Positions 1 to 8,903 of a stretch of 64,000 nucleotides of DNA are shown here, one piece after another. The translations under genes and the position numbers were made by a program. Origin of the DNA: Cupriavidus necator N-1 (GTDB lineage: Bacteria; Pseudomonadota; Gammaproteobacteria; Burkholderiales; Burkholderiaceae); NCBI RefSeq assembly GCF_000219215.1, contig NC_015726.1, forward strand, positions 3,808,937 through 3,872,936, given 5' to 3'. Positions within the stretch are counted from its first letter, which is position 1, and every line of letters starts with the position of its first letter. The notes below the pieces were generated by a model. That model ran no database searches. It had not been told where the DNA came from and saw only the letters and a list, made by a program, of their open reading frames with translations.

Positions 1-454
1 GCACCGCGTTGACCAGGCCGCGCGCATGCGCAGTCTTGGGTTCGGAGGCGGCGGCGCTGACCGCCTGGTCGACCACAGTGAAGGTGCTGTAGCCCGGGCG
101 GCCGGCGTCCGCGTCCTGGCGCGTCTTGTCCGCGCTGTCGTGCTTGTCGCGCGGGCCCGGCGCGTGCTCCAGCAGTAGCGCCAGTGCCACGGCCAGCAGC
201 GAATCGACCTGCGCGCCCGGCGGGCGCGTGACCAGCTTCGTCACCAGTGCGCGTGCCGTGCCGAACTGGCGCATGGTGCGATAGGCGATGTCCTGCAGCG
301 CGCCGCGCGTGGCGGCATCGCGCACGCGGTCCAGGCGCAGCTGTGCGGCGGCGTCCTCGATCGCCTGGGGCAAGGCTGTGCCTTCGCTGACGGCGCGCAC
401 CGCGGTGGCGGCGCCAAGCATCTGGAAGGCAAGCGAATCGGGAGGCAGGCGCAT
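1..454 (-). CDS. rsmB: 16S rRNA (cytosine-C5)-methyltransferase RsmB, N-terminal part (cut by window edge)
   Basis: RsmB (Sun/Fmu) methylates C967 of 16S rRNA with S-adenosylmethionine. Only the first ~151 codons are in the window; the gene runs off the left edge. Translating the minus strand from ATG 454 gives an alpha-helical NusB-like RNA-binding domain, including the stretch TVVDQAVSAAASEPKTAHAR followed by GLVNAV, which is typical of this N-terminal domain. The methyltransferase domain lies outside. The frame stays open upstream of 454, so the start is the first Met before the conserved region, not an RBS-supported choice. It follows htpX on the same strand with a terminator between them (509-545). 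fmt-htpX-rsmB order is common in Burkholderiales, which supports the call. Confidence 0.85.
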   Translation of the reverse strand, partial: MRLPPDSLAFQMLGAATAVRAVSEGTALPQAIEDAAAQLRLDRVRDAATRGALQDIAYRTMRQFGTARALVTKLVTRPPGAQVDSLLAVALALLLEHAPGPRDKHDSADKTRQDADAGRPGYSTFTVVDQAVSAAASEPKTAHARGLVNAV

Positions 455-508
455 ATCGGTCAGGCAGCGGGTCAGGTGTTGGAATCGGGAAGCAGGCCGG
501 CACGGGCA

Positions 509-545
509 CAAAAAAAAGCCCGCCGGTCCATGCGGAACAGCGGGC
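509..545 (-). terminator. Rho-independent terminator after htpX
   Basis: On the minus strand a GCCCGC...GCGGGC stem is followed by a run of seven T (plus-strand A run at 510-517). It sits 40-80 bases past the htpX stop and before rsmB, so it probably separates the two transcripts. Confidence 0.7.
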
Positions 546-587
546 AGTTTACCCTGTGCGGGGGCCCTGCCCCGGATTTCCGGCCGC

Positions 588-1448
588 TCAGGCGGGATAG
601 GTGCCGGTCTGGGCCATCTGCATCAGGCGCGCGATGCGCTCCTCGGTGGCCGGGTGGGTCGAGAACAGATTGGCGATGGCGCCGCCCGAGAGCGGGTTCA
701 TGATCATCATCTGCGCCGTGGCCGGGTGTTCTTCTGCCGCCTGGAACGGGATGCCCTGGGCGTAGCGGTGGATCTTGTCCAGTGCGCTGGCCAGCGCCTG
801 CGGGTCGCCGCTGATCTCGGCGCCGCCGCGGTCGGCCTCGAACTCACGTGCGCGTGAGATCGCCATCTGGATCAGCGATGCCGCCAGCGGGGCCAGGATT
901 GCCACGGCAATGCTGGCGATCGGGTTGCTGCGGTTGCCGTTCTCGTCGCGCCCGCCGAAGAACATTGCCATATTCGCCAGCGCCGAGATCGCACCGGCCA
1001 TGGTGGCGGCGATGGTCGAGGTCAGGATGTCGCGGTGGCGCACGTGCGCCAGCTCATGCGCCATCACGCCGCGCAGTTCTCGCTCGGACAGCACCCGCAG
1101 GATGCCGGTGGTGGCCGCCACCGCGGCGTGCTCCGGGTTGCGGCCGGTGGCAAAGGCGTTGGGCGCGTCTTCGTTGATCAGGTACACGCGCGGCATCGGC
1201 AGGCCGGCGCGCTGCGCCAGTTCCTGCACCATGCCGTAGAACTGCGGCGCGCTGCCGGCGTCGACTTCCTGCGCGTTGTACATGCGCAGGACCATCTTGT
1301 CCGAGAACCAGTAGGAGAAGAAGTTCATGCCCAGCGCAAGTAGCAGCGCCATCATCATGCCGCTGCGCCCGCCGATCATGCCGCCGATGACGATGAACAG
1401 CGCCGTGATGGCCGCCATCAGCATGAAGGTCTTGACCCAGTTGAACAT
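588..1448 (-). CDS. htpX: Protease HtpX homologue (M48B zinc metalloprotease)
   Basis: HtpX is an inner-membrane zinc endopeptidase that works with FtsH in quality control of membrane proteins. The 286-residue length matches the family. Two N-terminal membrane segments (about residues 8-25 and 29-48) precede the zinc site HELAH (131-135); the third ligand is the Glu in the REFEADR stretch (about 201-207). Further hydrophobic segments lie at about 145-165 and 176-196, and the [10 protein letters not shown] motif is near the C-terminus. The start is ATG 1448. It sits 188 bases after fmt on the same strand and is closed by a terminator at 509-545. Confidence 0.95.
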   Translation of the reverse strand: MFNWVKTFMLMAAITALFIVIGGMIGGRSGMMMALLLALGMNFFSYWFSDKMVLRMYNAQEVDAGSAPQFYGMVQELAQRAGLPMPRVYLINEDAPNAFATGRNPEHAAVAATTGILRVLSERELRGVMAHELAHVRHRDILTSTIAATMAGAISALANMAMFFGGRDENGNRSNPIASIAVAILAPLAASLIQMAISRAREFEADRGGAEISGDPQALASALDKIHRYAQGIPFQAAEEHPATAQMMIMNPLSGGAIANLFSTHPATEERIARLMQMAQTGTYPA

Positions 1449-1636
1449 TGCGGTGATCTCCGTGTAATCGTGAGCCGCGTCCCGGGGGAAAAGCGGACGC
1501 GATGACCGTTAGATAGGGGGTGATACCCGAAAATTCAACGGCTGTTCAACGGTTTCAGGGGGAGCCGTGGCCGGTCGCGCCCGCCGGGCGGTTCCACCGG
1601 CACTTATGTTGCCATGTGCGGCAAAGGCCTGCCCGA

Positions 1637-2650
1637 TCATGCCTGTGCGGCGCCGTTGCCGGGTACCGCGCAGCGCGTGCCCGGCGGCAGCGGCAGCCCT
1701 TGCAGGAACTGCTGCGCCGGCTGGCGGCGCCCGCCCGGCTTCTGCAGCTCGGTGACCTGCAGTGCGCTGCCCTCGCCGCAGGCGATGATGACGCCGGCGG
1801 CGTCGGCCGCCAGCACCGTGCCGGGCGGATGCGGCAGGCTGCTGGCGGCGGCCAGCGGCACGGCCTGCCAGCACTTGATCACGGTATCGCCGACCTGCAC
1901 CGTCGCGCCCGGAAAGGGGTTGAACGCGCGCACCTGGTTGGCCAGCGCCGCGGCCGGGCGGCGCAGGTCCAGCGGCGCCTCGTCCTTGGCGATCTTCTCG
2001 GCGTAGGTGACGCCTTCGGCCGGCTGCGGCGTGGCGGCCAGCGCGCGGCCGGCGGCCAGTTCCTGCAGCGCTGCCACGGTCAAGCGCGCGCCCAGCGCGG
2101 CCAGGGTGTCGTGCAGCTTGCCGGTGGTGTCGTCCGGGCCGATCGGCACGGCCTCGCGCGTGAGCATGTCGCCGGTGTCCAGGCCTTCGTCCATCTGCAT
2201 CAGCGTGATGCCGGTCTCGGCATCGCCCGCTTCGATGGCGCGGTGGATCGGCGCTGCGCCGCGCCAGCGCGGCAGCAGCGAGCCGTGGATATTCAGGCAG
2301 CCCAGGCGCGGCAGGGTCAGCACCTCGGCCGGCAGGATCAGGCCGTAGGCGGCCACCACCATCACGTCGGGGGCGGTGCCGGCGAGCGCGTCGATGGCCG
2401 CGGCGGCGTCTTCCGGGTACTTGCCCTGGCGGCGCAGCGAGCGCGGCTGCAGCACTGGCCCAAGGCCGCTGGCGGCGGCGAACTGCTTCACCGGGCTGGC
2501 CTGCAGCTGCAGGCCGCGGCCGGCGGGGCGGTCAGGCTGCGTCAGCACCGCCACGACGGGAAAACCGGCGGCGTGGATGGCTTCCAGCGCGACGCGCGCG
2601 AACTCGGGCGTGCCGGCAAAGGCGACACGCAGGGGTCTGGCTTGGGACAT
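1637..2650 (-). CDS. fmt: Methionyl-tRNA formyltransferase
   Basis: Fmt formylates initiator Met-tRNA with 10-formyltetrahydrofolate before translation initiation. The 337-residue protein has the N-terminal formyltransferase fold ([10 protein letters not shown] near residue 9) and the [16 protein letters not shown] motif at about 119-134. By alignment with the E. coli enzyme the catalytic residues are N120, H122 and D158 (in LDTGDML). The C-terminal domain carries AFNPFPGA. The start is ATG 2650. It lies downstream of def on the same strand, the usual def-fmt pairing, although here 150 bases with a GC-rich hairpin separate them. Confidence 0.95.
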   Translation of the reverse strand: MSQARPLRVAFAGTPEFARVALEAIHAAGFPVVAVLTQPDRPAGRGLQLQASPVKQFAAASGLGPVLQPRSLRRQGKYPEDAAAAIDALAGTAPDVMVVAAYGLILPAEVLTLPRLGCLNIHGSLLPRWRGAAPIHRAIEAGDAETGITLMQMDEGLDTGDMLTREAVPIGPDDTTGKLHDTLAALGARLTVAALQELAAGRALAATPQPAEGVTYAEKIAKDEAPLDLRRPAAALANQVRAFNPFPGATVQVGDTVIKCWQAVPLAAASSLPHPPGTVLAADAAGVIIACGEGSALQVTELQKPGGRRQPAQQFLQGLPLPPGTRCAVPGNGAAQA

Positions 2651-2675
2651 GGCAGGTTCCGTGGCCTGAAGCAGA

Positions 2676-2697
2676 ACCGGCCGCTATCGCGGCCGGT
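2676..2697. other. GC-rich hairpin between def and fmt
   Basis: A perfect 9-bp inverted repeat (ACCGGCCGC / GCGGCCGGT) with a 4-base loop lies between def and fmt. T-rich sequence (GCTTTTGTTCTT) follows only on the plus strand, away from the direction of the flanking genes. It may be an attenuator for the def-fmt transcript or a terminator for antisense reads. Confidence 0.35.
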
Positions 2698-2802
2698 GCT
2701 TTTGTTCTTCGGAAGTCATAAAGATAACAGACCCCGCGCGGGTGCCGCGCGTTGGCGCCGGGATTCCGGGCAGGCTGTTACATCTTTGTGGCAGGACGCC
2801 GC

Positions 2803-3309
2803 TTACATGCGGGTGCGCTCGCGCTTCTGCAGCCTGCTCTTGATGCGGTTGAGCTTGAGCGGCGACAGGTACTCGACAAAGACCTTGCCGCGCAGGTGAT
2901 CGATCTCGTGCTGGATGCAGACCGCCAGCAGGTCGTCGGCTTCGAGCTCGAAGCTTTCGCCCTTCTCGTTGAGCGCGCGCACGCGCACCCGGTCGGGGCG
3001 CTCGACGCGGTCATAGACCTCGGGCACCGACAGGCAGCCCTCTTCCCACACCTTGCGGTTGTCGCTGGCCCAGATGATCTCCGGGTTGATAAAGACCTGG
3101 AGCTGGTCGCGCGTTTCCGAGACGTCGATCACCACCACCTGCTCGTGCACGTTGACCTGCGTGGCGGCCAGCCCGATGCCGGGCGCTTCGTACATGGTTT
3201 CAGCCATGTCCTTCACCAGCTGGCGGATACGGTCGTCCACCGCCGCAACGGGTTTGGCAACGGTGTGCAGGCGGGGATCAGGGTAGGTCAGGATATCGAG
3301 TTTTGCCAT
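2803..3309 (-). CDS. def: Peptide deformylase
   Basis: Peptide deformylase removes the N-formyl group from nascent proteins using a metal held by two His and one Cys. With the start at ATG 3309 (MAKLDIL) the product is 168 residues. The three family motifs are present: GIGLAATQ (44-51), EGCLSVP (90-96, metal-binding Cys92) and HEIDH (134-138). An ATG 15 bases upstream (3324) is in frame, but the shorter start fits the usual family N-terminus. It is divergent from the lysM-dprA side, the conserved arrangement in beta- and gammaproteobacteria. Confidence 0.94.
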   Translation of the reverse strand: MAKLDILTYPDPRLHTVAKPVAAVDDRIRQLVKDMAETMYEAPGIGLAATQVNVHEQVVVIDVSETRDQLQVFINPEIIWASDNRKVWEEGCLSVPEVYDRVERPDRVRVRALNEKGESFELEADDLLAVCIQHEIDHLRGKVFVEYLSPLKLNRIKSRLQKRERTRM

Positions 3310-3469
3310 GATGCTCAGGCGCAACGCCGGCTGCTGCCGGCAACCGGACCGCGTTGCGGCGGCCGGTGTTTACATGCAGAATCGGGGCGCAAGTACAAAA
3401 ATTCAAGGCGCGCCGCAACAGGCGCGCTCTCCCGGGTCAATCCGGCCGAACCACCGGCCGGTCAGGAAA

Positions 3470-4651
3470 ATGCGCGATCTTACCAAAGAACACCAGGCGG
3501 CGTCGGGCCGCAGGCTGCACGCGTTCATCCCTAAGTTTGCTTGTGCGCTGTTGAGTGCCGCTGGCTTCACTGCCGCGGCCACGCTTCCGGCCCTGGCCGC
3601 GGACCTGACGGTCACGCCGGCACAGCAGGCCGAAGCCCAGCGCACGGCCCAACAGGGCATTCCCGTTTCAGAACTGTCTCCCAATGCGCCGTCGCAGTAC
3701 ACCGTGCGCATGGGTGACACGCTGTGGGGGATCTCGGGCCGCTTCCTGCGCCAGCCATGGCGCTGGCCTGAGCTATGGGGCATGAACCGGCAACAGATCC
3801 GCAACCCGCACCTGATCTATCCGGGACAGATCCTGTACCTGATCCAGCGCGACGGCCGTGCCTGGCTGTCGACCACGCCGGGCGGCAGCGGCACGGTGCG
3901 CCTGTCGCCGCAGATGCGCGGCGGCGCCGCCGATGGCGCCGCCATCCAGAGCATCGCGGCCGCCGATATCGAGCCCTTCCTGATCCGGCCGCTGGTGGTC
4001 GACCAGGACACGCTGGCCACCTCAGCGCGCATCGTCGCCGTGTCCGAGTCGCGCGTCATCCTTGGCCGCGACGACACCGGCTACGCGCGCGGCATCCCCG
4101 CCGACGCGCCGCAAGGCAGCGACTGGCAGGCCTACCGCCCGGTCACCCCGGTGCGCGACCCCGTCACCAATGCCGTGCTCGGCTACGAGGCCGAATACGA
4201 AGGCAACGTGCGCCTGGCGCGCGGCGCGCAGGGCCCGGACGCGGTCTCGACTATGCAGGTCACGCAGGCCAGGCAAGAGATGGGCGTGGGCACGCTGCTG
4301 ATGCCGCAGCCCGCGCGCGAAGCGCTGCGCTACGTGCCGCACGCGCCCGATACGCAGTTCGACGGCCGCGTGGCCAAGGTCTATGGCGGGGTCGAGTTCG
4401 GCGGCGCCAGGCAGGTGGTGGTGCTCAACCTCGGCAGCCAGGCCGGGGTGGAGCCCGGGCATGTGCTGGCGCTGTCGCGCGCCGGCGAGACCGTGGCCGA
4501 CAAGACCGACAGCAACCGCGCCATCCGCCTGCCCGACGAACGCTACGGCCTGGCCTTTGTCTTCCGCGTGTTCCCGGGGGTGTCGTATGCGCTGGTCACC
4601 GACGCCTCCAACGTGATCGCGGTCGGCGACCGGGCGACCTCGCCGCGCTGA
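3470..4651 (+). CDS. Secreted LysM peptidoglycan-binding protein
   Basis: The 393-residue protein starts at ATG 3470, 3-4 bases after AGGAAA; the longer in-frame start at 3308 overlaps def. A hydrophobic signal segment ends near ALAADLT (about residue 44). A single LysM module (about 77-124, from QYTVRMGDTLWGIS to YPGQILYL) should bind peptidoglycan glycan strands. The remaining ~270 residues have no domain I can name but keep a compact beta-rich composition to the C-terminus. Genes of this type regularly sit between def and dprA in Burkholderiales. A periplasmic, cell-wall-attached role is inferred. Confidence 0.88.
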   Translation: MRDLTKEHQAASGRRLHAFIPKFACALLSAAGFTAAATLPALAADLTVTPAQQAEAQRTAQQGIPVSELSPNAPSQYTVRMGDTLWGISGRFLRQPWRWPELWGMNRQQIRNPHLIYPGQILYLIQRDGRAWLSTTPGGSGTVRLSPQMRGGAADGAAIQSIAAADIEPFLIRPLVVDQDTLATSARIVAVSESRVILGRDDTGYARGIPADAPQGSDWQAYRPVTPVRDPVTNAVLGYEAEYEGNVRLARGAQGPDAVSTMQVTQARQEMGVGTLLMPQPAREALRYVPHAPDTQFDGRVAKVYGGVEFGGARQVVVLNLGSQAGVEPGHVLALSRAGETVADKTDSNRAIRLPDERYGLAFVFRVFPGVSYALVTDASNVIAVGDRATSPR

Positions 4652-4704
4652 GCCGGTCTTGGCGACATCGCAGGCGGCCCCGGCGGCCGCCGCTTCCCTT
4701 TGCC

Positions 4705-5537
4705 ATGCCGGCGCTGCCGGCACTGGTCGAACGCACCCTCGCCTGGCTCGGCACGCCCGGCAACCATGTGGTCACGATCGGCGACGACACCTACCCTGCC
4801 CGCCTGTTCGACCTGCCCGACCCGCCGCCGCTGCTATATATCAAAGGCGATCCCGCGCTGCTGGCGCGTCCTTCGGTGGCCATCGTCGGCGCGCGCGGCG
4901 CCACCGAGCAGGGCAGGCGCGATGCGCAGGCCTTCGGGCGGGCGCTGTCCGAGTCGAGGCTGGCGGTGGTTTCGGGGCTGGCGCTGGGCGCGTCGATGCC
5001 GCCGCCCATGCCGGCGGACTGCAGGGCTGCGGCGGTACCGTCGCTGTTACGGGTACGGGGGCCGGCCGGGTCTATCCGGCCGAGAACCTGGCGCTGGCGT
5101 ACCAAGTGGCCCCGCGCGGCGCGCTCGGGCTCGCTGATCACCGCACGGCTTGCGGCGAGCTGGCGCGCGAGGTATTTGCGGTCCCGGGCTCGATCCACGC
5201 GCCGCTGTCAGCAGGCTGCCACCTGCTGATCCGCCAGGGCGCCAAGCTTGTGGAGCGCGTGGAGGACGTGCTGAAAGAGATCAACCTGCTGCCGGCACCT
5301 GCCTGCCCGGCTGCCAGGCGCGTTTCCGCGTCCGTACCGGAGCAACCAGATCTTTCTGACTTTGCTGGCTACGCCGACCCCCTGCTGGCCGCTCTCGGCT
5401 ACGATCCGGTTACGCTGGATGCGCTGTGCGAGCGCAGCGGCCAGCCGCCGGAAGCCGCCGCGGCGCGCCTGCTGGAACTGGAACTGGCCGGGCACGCCGA
5501 GCGTCTACCGGGAAACCTGTTCCGGCGGCTTGGGTGA
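4705..5537 (+). pseudogene. dprA: dprA/smf (DNA processing protein A), disrupted by frameshifts and an internal deletion
   Basis: DprA loads RecA on incoming single-stranded DNA during natural transformation. The reading starts at ATG 4705 and matches DprA through VVSGLALG (to about 4988), then shifts frame. DprA-like sequence (DAAAHAGGLQGCGGTVAVTG) resumes in another frame from about 4993. After YQVAPRGAL (about 5125) the text jumps to SGSLITARLAA, so about 35 codons carrying the conserved EFP...FPxRNRxIA...VVEA part of the Rossmann-like core are missing. A further one-base loss near 5156 restores the frame for EVFAVPGSIHAPLSAGCHLL and the C-terminal winged-helix-like region up to the stop at 5535-5537. 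No single frame encodes a whole DprA. The missing block is flanked by short GGCGCGCTC-like repeats, consistent with slippage. Confidence 0.85.
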
Positions 5538-5605
5538 GCCGCAGCGCAATACCGATACAATCGCCGGCAGCCCGCGTATCGCGGGCGCCTCATGTTTCCG
5601 ATGCC

Positions 5606-6010
5606 ATGACCGTTTACTTTCCAGAACGTGACGCCGGCGCCATTGCCGGGTGCCTGGCGGAGCGGCCGCAGGGCCGTCTGGTGGCCTGCCTGTGCGCGCA
5701 GTGGTGCGGCACGTGCCGGGACTACCTGGCGGCGCTGACGGCGCTGGCCGCGCGCCATCCGGAGGATTGCTTCGTCTGGATCGACATCGAGACGCATGCG
5801 GATGCGCTTGGCGATATCGATATTGAGAATTTCCCGACGCTGCTGGTGCAGCCTGCGTCGGGTGGCACGCCCCAGTTCTATGGCACCCTGCTGCCGCACA
5901 TCGAGGTGCTGGAACGCATGCTGAGCCGCAGTGCGGCGATGCCGGCGAGTGCCGAAGACGTGCCGCAGGTGCTGGACTGGTTGCTTGCCGGGGGGAGCAG
6001 CGCCGCCTAG
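5606..6010 (+). CDS. Thioredoxin-fold protein with WCGTC motif
   Basis: The 134-residue protein has a thioredoxin-like fold with the redox motif WCGTC (33-37) after a beta strand (RLVACLCAQ), and a FPTLLV segment that places the cis-proline. The active site C-G-T-C differs from classical thioredoxin C-G-P-C. No signal peptide is evident, so a cytoplasmic thiol-reducing role is likely. The start ATG 5606 is preferred because the upstream in-frame extension covers the end of dprA. It lies between dprA and topB on the same strand, a common order in this group. Confidence 0.8.
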   Translation: MTVYFPERDAGAIAGCLAERPQGRLVACLCAQWCGTCRDYLAALTALAARHPEDCFVWIDIETHADALGDIDIENFPTLLVQPASGGTPQFYGTLLPHIEVLERMLSRSAAMPASAEDVPQVLDWLLAGGSSAA

Positions 6011-6039
6011 GCGGCGCCAAGGGCGGCGGCGGAGCTTGC

Positions 6040-6069
6040 TTGCACCGCCGTTGAAACCGCGCTTATTAT
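6040..6069 (+). promoter_or_regulatory. Candidate sigma70 promoter for topB
   Basis: TTGCAC (6040-6045) and TATTAT (6064-6069) are 18 bases apart, about 90 bases before the topB start, in a locally AT-richer stretch. This is a pattern match only. Confidence 0.4.
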
Positions 6070-6157
6070 TGGCGCCTCATAGCCCCCCGGCGTTCTGATT
6101 ACTTCGTTTGTAGTGCAATTCGCGGGTTGCCGGATGCAGCTCGCAAGGACCCTTCCC

Positions 6158-8830
6158 ATGTCAAAAGCCCTCATCATCGCGGAAAAACCGTCGGTCGCGG
6201 CGGATATCGCCCGTGCCCTCGGGGGGTTTACCAAGCACGACGAGTATTTCGAGAGCGACGACTACGTGCTGTCCTCTGCCGTCGGCCACCTGGTCGAGAT
6301 CGCCGCGCCGGACGAATACGAGGTCAAGCGCGGCAAGTGGAGCTTCGCCAACCTGCCGGTGATCCCGCCGCATTTCGACCTGCGCCCGATCGCCAAGACC
6401 GAGTCGCGCCTGAAGGTGCTGAACCGGCTGATCAAGCGCAAGGACGTCACCGCCCTGATCAACGCCTGTGACGCGGGGCGCGAAGGCGAACTGATCTTCC
6501 GGCTGATCGCGCAACAGGCCAAGGCCAAGCAGCCGGTGCGCCGGCTGTGGCTGCAGTCGATGACGCAGCAGGCGATCCGCGATGGTTTCGCCAGCCTGCG
6601 CGAAGACGAAGACATGCTGCCGCTGGCCGACGCCGCGCGCTGCCGCTCCGAGGCCGACTGGCTGGTCGGCATCAACGGCACCCGCGCCATGACTGCCTTC
6701 AACAGCAAGGGCGGCGGCTTCTTCCTGACCACCGTGGGCCGCGTGCAGACGCCGACGCTGTCGATCGTGGTAGAGCGTGAAGAGAAGATCAAGCACTTCG
6801 TGCCGCGCGACTACTGGGAAGTGCGGGCCGAGTTCATCGCCGCCGCCGGCTTGTATGAAGGCCGCTGGTTCGACCCCAAGTTCAAGAAGAGCGAGTTCGA
6901 TCCCGAGGCGCGCGAATCGCGCCTGTGGAGCGAGGCCGAGGCCAAGAGCATCGTCGCCGCCTGCCGCGACAAGACCGGCACGGTCACCGAGGAATCCAAG
7001 CCGTCGACGCAGCAGTCGCCGGCGCTCTTTGACCTGACCACGCTGCAGCGCGAGGCCAACTCGCGCTTCGGCTTCTCGGCCAAGAACACGCTGGGCCTGG
7101 CGCAGGCCCTGTATGAGAAGCACAAGGTCCTGACCTACCCGCGTACCGATGCGCGCGCGCTGCCCGAGGACTACCTGGACACGGTCAAGCAGACCATGGA
7201 CATGCTGGCCGACAGCTCGCCCAACTACCTGCCGCACGCCAAGAAGATCCTGGCGCAGGGCTGGGTCAAGCCGAACAAGAAGATCTTCGACAACAGCAAG
7301 ATCAGCGACCACTTCGCCATCATCCCGACGCTGCAGGCGCCCAAGAACCTGTCCGAGCCCGAGCAGAAGCTGTACGACCTGGTGGTGCGCCGCTTCCTGG
7401 CGGTGTTCTTCCCGGCGGCCGAGTTCCAGGTCACCACCCGCATCACCGAAGTCGCCGGCCACCACTTCAAGACCGAAGGCAAGGTGCTGGTCAACCCGGG
7501 CTGGCTGGTGATCTACGGCCGCGAGGCGCAGGGCGACAAGGACGCCGCCAACCTGGTGCCGGTGGCCAAGGACGAGAAGGTCAAGACCGACAAGGTCGAG
7601 AGCGTCGGCCTGACCACCAAGCCGCCCGCGCGCTACAACGAAGCCACGCTGCTGTCGGCAATGGAAGGCGCCGGCAAGCTGGTGGACGACGACGCGCTGC
7701 GCGAAGCTATGGCCGGCAAGGGCCTGGGCACGCCGGCGACGCGCGCGGCCATCATCGAAGGCCTGCTGACGGAAAAATACCTCGTGCGCGAAGGCCGCGA
7801 GCTGATCCCGACCGCCAAGGCATTCCAGCTTATGACGCTGTTGCGCGGCCTGGGCGTGCTGGAACTGACGCAGGCCGAGCTGACCGGCGAATGGGAGCAC
7901 AAGCTCTCGCAGATCGAGCGCGGGCGCATGAAGCGCGACGAGTTCATGCTTGAGATCGCGCAGATGACGCAGCAGATCGTCAAGCGCGCCAAGGAATACG
8001 ACAGCGACACCATCCCGGGCGACTACGCCACGCTGGACACGCCGTGCCCGCAATGCGGCGGGCAGGTCAAGGAGAACTACCGCCGCTTTGCCTGCACCGC
8101 GTGCGAGTTCTCGATCAGCAAGATCCCGGGCGGGCGCCAGTTCGAGATCGAAGAGGTCGAGGAGCTGCTGCTGAAGAAGGAAATCGGTCCGCTGCAGGGC
8201 TTCCGCAGCAAGATGGGCCGTCCGTTCGCCGCCATCCTCAAGCTGGGCAAGGACGACGAAGGCCATTACAAGATGGAATTCGACTTCGGCCAGAACGACG
8301 ACGACAACGACGGCGAGCCGGTCGACTTCAGCGGCCAGGAGCCGGTGGGCACCTGTCCGAAGTGCGGCGGCTCGGTGTTCGAGCACGGCATGAAGTATGT
8401 CTGCGAGAACAGCACGACCAGCCCCAAGAGCTGCGACTTCACCACCGGCAAGATCATCCTGCAGCAGGAAATCAGCCGTGAGCAGATCGGCAAGCTGCTC
8501 ACCGACGGCAAGACCGACCTGCTGACGGGGTTCAAGTCGTCGCGCACCGGCCGCAACTTCAAGGCCTTCCTGGTCAAGCAGCCGGACGGCAAGATCGGCT
8601 TCGAGTTCGAGGCGCGCGAGCCCAAGGCGGGCGCCAAGACGGCGGCGAAGACCACGGCCAAGGCGGCATCGAATGGCACGGCCGAGGCGGCGCCGGCAAC
8701 CAAGACGGCAGCGAAGACCGCGGCCAAGACGCCAGCCACCAAGGCACCGGCCAAGAAGCCGGCGGCCAAGAAGGCTCCGGCCAAGACCGCCGCGGCAAAG
8801 AAGTCGCGCGCGGCAGCCGCCGGCGAGTAA
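6158..8830 (+). CDS. topB: DNA topoisomerase III (type IA) with lysine/alanine-rich tail
   Basis: TopB is a type IA topoisomerase that decatenates DNA through a 5'-phosphotyrosine intermediate. From ATG 6158 it is 890 residues. The Toprim domain holds the N-terminal Glu in LIIAEKPSV (near residue 9) and the acidic DAGREGE cluster (105-111). The catalytic Tyr is Y327 in VLTYPRTDAR. Two C-terminal zinc-ribbon-like units (CPQCGG...CTAC near 8043-8105 and CPKCGG...C near 8356-8440) are followed by about 65 residues of alternating Lys/Ala/Thr/Pro (8630-8827) resembling histone H1-like tails. An upstream Met at 6113 is in frame but lacks family similarity. The gene ends at the bidirectional terminator 8849-8878. 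Confidence 0.94.
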   Translation: MSKALIIAEKPSVAADIARALGGFTKHDEYFESDDYVLSSAVGHLVEIAAPDEYEVKRGKWSFANLPVIPPHFDLRPIAKTESRLKVLNRLIKRKDVTALINACDAGREGELIFRLIAQQAKAKQPVRRLWLQSMTQQAIRDGFASLREDEDMLPLADAARCRSEADWLVGINGTRAMTAFNSKGGGFFLTTVGRVQTPTLSIVVEREEKIKHFVPRDYWEVRAEFIAAAGLYEGRWFDPKFKKSEFDPEARESRLWSEAEAKSIVAACRDKTGTVTEESKPSTQQSPALFDLTTLQREANSRFGFSAKNTLGLAQALYEKHKVLTYPRTDARALPEDYLDTVKQTMDMLADSSPNYLPHAKKILAQGWVKPNKKIFDNSKISDHFAIIPTLQAPKNLSEPEQKLYDLVVRRFLAVFFPAAEFQVTTRITEVAGHHFKTEGKVLVNPGWLVIYGREAQGDKDAANLVPVAKDEKVKTDKVESVGLTTKPPARYNEATLLSAMEGAGKLVDDDALREAMAGKGLGTPATRAAIIEGLLTEKYLVREGRELIPTAKAFQLMTLLRGLGVLELTQAELTGEWEHKLSQIERGRMKRDEFMLEIAQMTQQIVKRAKEYDSDTIPGDYATLDTPCPQCGGQVKENYRRFACTACEFSISKIPGGRQFEIEEVEELLLKKEIGPLQGFRSKMGRPFAAILKLGKDDEGHYKMEFDFGQNDDDNDGEPVDFSGQEPVGTCPKCGGSVFEHGMKYVCENSTTSPKSCDFTTGKIILQQEISREQIGKLLTDGKTDLLTGFKSSRTGRNFKAFLVKQPDGKIGFEFEAREPKAGAKTAAKTTAKAASNGTAEAAPATKTAAKTAAKTPATKAPAKKPAAKKAPAKTAAAKKSRAAAAGE

Positions 8831-8848
8831 GCGTCAGCGCGTCACGGC

Positions 8849-8878
8849 AAAACGCCCGGCATCGCCGGGCGTTTTGCT
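8849..8878. terminator. Bidirectional terminator between topB and the LysR gene
   Basis: AAAACGCCCGGC-ATC-GCCGGGCGTTTT forms a stem flanked by A and T runs on both strands and serves the convergent topB and LysR genes. Confidence 0.8.
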
Positions 8879-8903
8879 TTGGGTGGCTCGGCCAGGCAGG
8901 CGC

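Noticed and set aside
3308..3469. Longer start for the LysM protein
   Set aside because: Would overlap the def start and adds a non-signal-like leader; ATG 3470 has an RBS and a proper signal peptide.
6161..8386. Very long open frame antisense to topB (741 codons)
   Set aside because: High-GC antisense shadow of a strongly conserved gene; composition is His/Arg/Ala/Gln-rich without family motifs or RBS.
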